Origin: Methanosarcinales archaeon
GTDB taxonomy: Archaea > Halobacteriota > Methanosarcinia > Methanosarcinales > Methanogasteraceae
Assembly: GCA_030605805.1 (NCBI GenBank)
Contig: JAUWHQ010000183.1
Location: 1-7,398, forward strand
Length of the DNA: 7,398 nucleotides
Reading direction: 5' to 3'
Shown here: one piece after another, positions 5,859 to 7,398 of the stretch
How positions within the stretch are numbered: the stretch's first letter is position 1
Layout of the letters: each line of letters starts with the position of its first letter
Notes under the pieces: generated by a model
Databases searched by the model: none
Seen by the model: the letters and a program-made list of their open reading frames with translations, nothing else
What the model was told of the DNA's origin: nothing
Made by a program: the position numbers and the translations under genes

Positions 5859-7398
5859 GTTTTGCAACCTCCCCGTATTTTACCCACATGTCCCGGATTT
5901 TCGGAAGCGTTGGGCATTTAGTCTTCTTACGTCTGACCCATATCGCTTCTTTCCACCGTTTTACAGCTCGGGTATCATCCAACACATGGTGTGGGTCTGG
6001 AGCGCTTTCTGCGCCTTCAGGCTGCCCGCAGAAATGGACCACCCATTTATCCTTCCCAGAATTGGCGACTGCCCAAACAGGTAGCCAATCTTCTGGTAGA
6101 TTCTCATCAGGCCAGTCTGCTACTTCACCGGGTCTGGAACCTAAAAACATGATTCTGCGTGACAGGTATGTGGGGCGAGCTTGTGAAAGAACGCTGGATG
6201 CCGCTGGATCAACGCCAGCAACAACTGCCCCTGTGGCGCATGGTGCGGAAACATCACCTGATAGTACCCGACCTGAACTATCCCGCGATGGCACCTCCTT
6301 AAACGATATCGGAAGTTCCGGCTCTTCCAGCCGTATCACATGTTTCTGTAAAGGATCCGGTTCATCTTTGAAGACCTCAATATTTAATGGGCAGTCAACT
6401 GGTGCATCTGCTGGGATGCGCCAACGAGCAATGGACAAGTCTTCTCGTTTGAGTTCATCTCCGTTGAGAGTTACACGTTCACTGCCGTCACCGCCTTCGA
6501 GGATGATTAGCGGAGGTCCGAACTTCAAATATCTATTACCCCGACCAATCTTTATCCCACCTTGGAGCCGGATGCGCAGCAGGCTGGAAAGCGTGAGTAC
6601 GTCAATGCCCTCGCAGGATTCCTGCGCACCCATGCCTTCAAATAGCGACCATCCAGAAGGTAGCCCTTGAAGCGACAGTTCTTCGAATTTTTCGCAGCAG
6701 TCGGTTCCCCACCGCTGCACACCCGCCACCCTGCTGTCGCTGCACGCTACCATAAACTTACAATCTCGTTCCAGACGTTGTGATTCAACCCACTCTCTCG
6801 AGAATCCTTCTCTATTTCCGGGTAGAAAAAGCCTTGCATCAGCTCTTTTAAGGCGTGCTCGCCATTTATTCTCTTTATCCTCAAATCTTACACCAGTAGA
6901 CCAATCTACTGTTGCCGCATCCAATGGTCGCGAATGCCGTGTGTTGGCGTTCGTCAACTTTGTTGACCAGTTTGGCACAGTCTCTTTGCATGAAAATATT
7001 TGTCCATCGCATTCGAATTCAAGACCGTTATCTGGAAATGGACGGTTGGTTTTGAGCCGGAGAGTTGATGCAATTGTTCCTGAAACTCTGTCCAGTTCGA
7101 GACAGATGCGCAGTCCCACTTGTGATGGGGCGTGATCTGAACTTGATGTGGTGTATGAAGTAACACTCCCATCCCATTCAACAAGTTTATTGAGTACAAG
7201 ATCAATGAGTGCATTTACCATCTCAATACTATCGCCTTGCGTCCCTTTCAGAAGTTTCAATGTACGTTTTTCCAGTCCATCCTTACCGTAGTTCAATAGA
7301 ACTCGCCTGAGTACCGCATCAGAAGGAGTATCGGTCGGGTCGAGTTCTGCTTCACTGAATATCAGATGTAAATAATTCCGCTCATCATCAGACAGGAG
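5851..7398 (-). CDS. Unrecognised large protein, N-terminus outside window
   Basis: At least 515 residues are visible, and the frame is open to the right edge, so the true start is beyond it; the in-frame TTG at 7294-7296 is internal. The visible part begins with helical sequence (LLSDDERNYLHLIFSEAE, then VLRRVLLNYGKDGLEKRTLK). It then becomes beta-rich. At about fragment residues 185-260 it runs ARLFLPGNREGFSREWVE, KFMVACSD and GTDCCEKFEEL, then GLPSGWSLF. At about 275-345 it runs RIRLQGGIKIGRGNRYLKFGP, then LIILEGGDGSERVTLNG, like a beta-sandwich. The C-terminal 75 residues contain WLPVWAVANSGKDKWVVHFCG and a basic WVRRKKTK segment. No signal peptide, membrane helix, Walker A, nuclease or helicase motif is visible. 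It overlaps the next gene by 8 bp, so they probably act together. It may be the C-terminal part of a much larger multidomain protein. I cannot assign a function. Confidence 0.8.
   Translation of the reverse strand, partial: LLSDDERNYLHLIFSEAELDPTDTPSDAVLRRVLLNYGKDGLEKRTLKLLKGTQGDSIEMVNALIDLVLNKLVEWDGSVTSYTTSSSDHAPSQVGLRICLELDRVSGTIASTLRLKTNRPFPDNGLEFECDGQIFSCKETVPNWSTKLTNANTRHSRPLDAATVDWSTGVRFEDKENKWRARLKRADARLFLPGNREGFSREWVESQRLERDCKFMVACSDSRVAGVQRWGTDCCEKFEELSLQGLPSGWSLFEGMGAQESCEGIDVLTLSSLLRIRLQGGIKIGRGNRYLKFGPPLIILEGGDGSERVTLNGDELKREDLSIARWRIPADAPVDCPLNIEVFKDEPDPLQKHVIRLEEPELPISFKEVPSRDSSGRVLSGDVSAPCATGAVVAGVDPAASSVLSQARPTYLSRRIMFLGSRPGEVADWPDENLPEDWLPVWAVANSGKDKWVVHFCGQPEGAESAPDPHHVLDDTRAVKRWKEAIWVRRKKTKCPTLPKIRDMWVKYGEVAKRV
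5868..5874 (-). promoter_or_regulatory. Shine-Dalgarno site deciding a GTG start
   Basis: The minus strand reads GGGGAGG inside the end of the upstream gene. It is 9 nt from GTG (5856-5858) and 0 nt from the TTG at 5865-5867, which favours the GTG start for the 240-residue protein. Confidence 0.6.

Noticed and set aside
5888..6670. Plus-strand frame of 260 codons
   Set aside because: It is antisense to the large open frame at 5851-7398, with Ser/Pro/Arg-rich low-complexity composition and no start signal.
7294..7296. TTG as start of the large unrecognised protein
   Set aside because: The frame continues upstream without a stop to the window edge with protein-like sequence, and there is no Shine-Dalgarno site before the TTG.

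Overview
The window looks archaeal, probably from a methanogen- or ANME-like euryarchaeon. The evidence is Shine-Dalgarno sites of the GGTGATC/GGAGG type, frequent GTG and TTG starts, a pyruvate:ferredoxin oxidoreductase beta-subunit remnant, two COG1361-type surface proteins, a DUF104-type antitoxin with a PIN toxin, and an archaeal-style secreted subtilase. The lineage is inferred from gene content only. Every gene I can support lies on the minus strand, so transcription runs from high to low coordinates.

From the right edge (upstream) to the left: (i) 5136-7398 holds two overlapping genes I cannot name. One is a large protein whose start is outside the window (515 residues visible). The other is a 240-residue protein with a helical, HTH-like N-terminus, joined to it by an 8-bp stop/start overlap. 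They look like an accessory module, possibly defence, but the sequence does not prove that. (ii) 4984-5135 is a short gap with a likely promoter element. (iii) 4335-4983 is a DUF104/PIN toxin-antitoxin pair with an 8-bp overlap. (iv) 2120-4338 holds two tandem paralogous secreted, membrane-anchored COG1361-like proteins. The first starts inside the PIN stop codon (ATGA overlap) and the second follows after 14 bp, so (iii) and (iv) read as one four-gene operon.

(v) 1709-2119 is an AT-rich, mostly non-coding stretch. It has a TATA-like box, a possible leaderless 31-codon ORF, a hairpin and a perfect 12-bp tandem duplication. (vi) 1229-1708 is the C-terminal half of a PorB gene whose N-terminal, thiamine-diphosphate-binding half is missing. 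porB is usually the last gene of a por operon, but here no por gene lies upstream, so I read it as a displaced remnant. (vii) 1-953 is the N-terminal part of a secreted S8 (subtilisin-like) protease with signal peptide, I9-like propeptide and the Asp, His and oxyanion Asn motifs. The catalytic Ser would lie beyond the left edge.

The surface proteins and the secreted protease suggest cell-envelope functions. The toxin-antitoxin pair, truncated porB, AT-rich scar and unrecognised overlapping pair suggest a region with a history of insertion and loss. No tRNA, rRNA, CRISPR array or intact transposase was seen.
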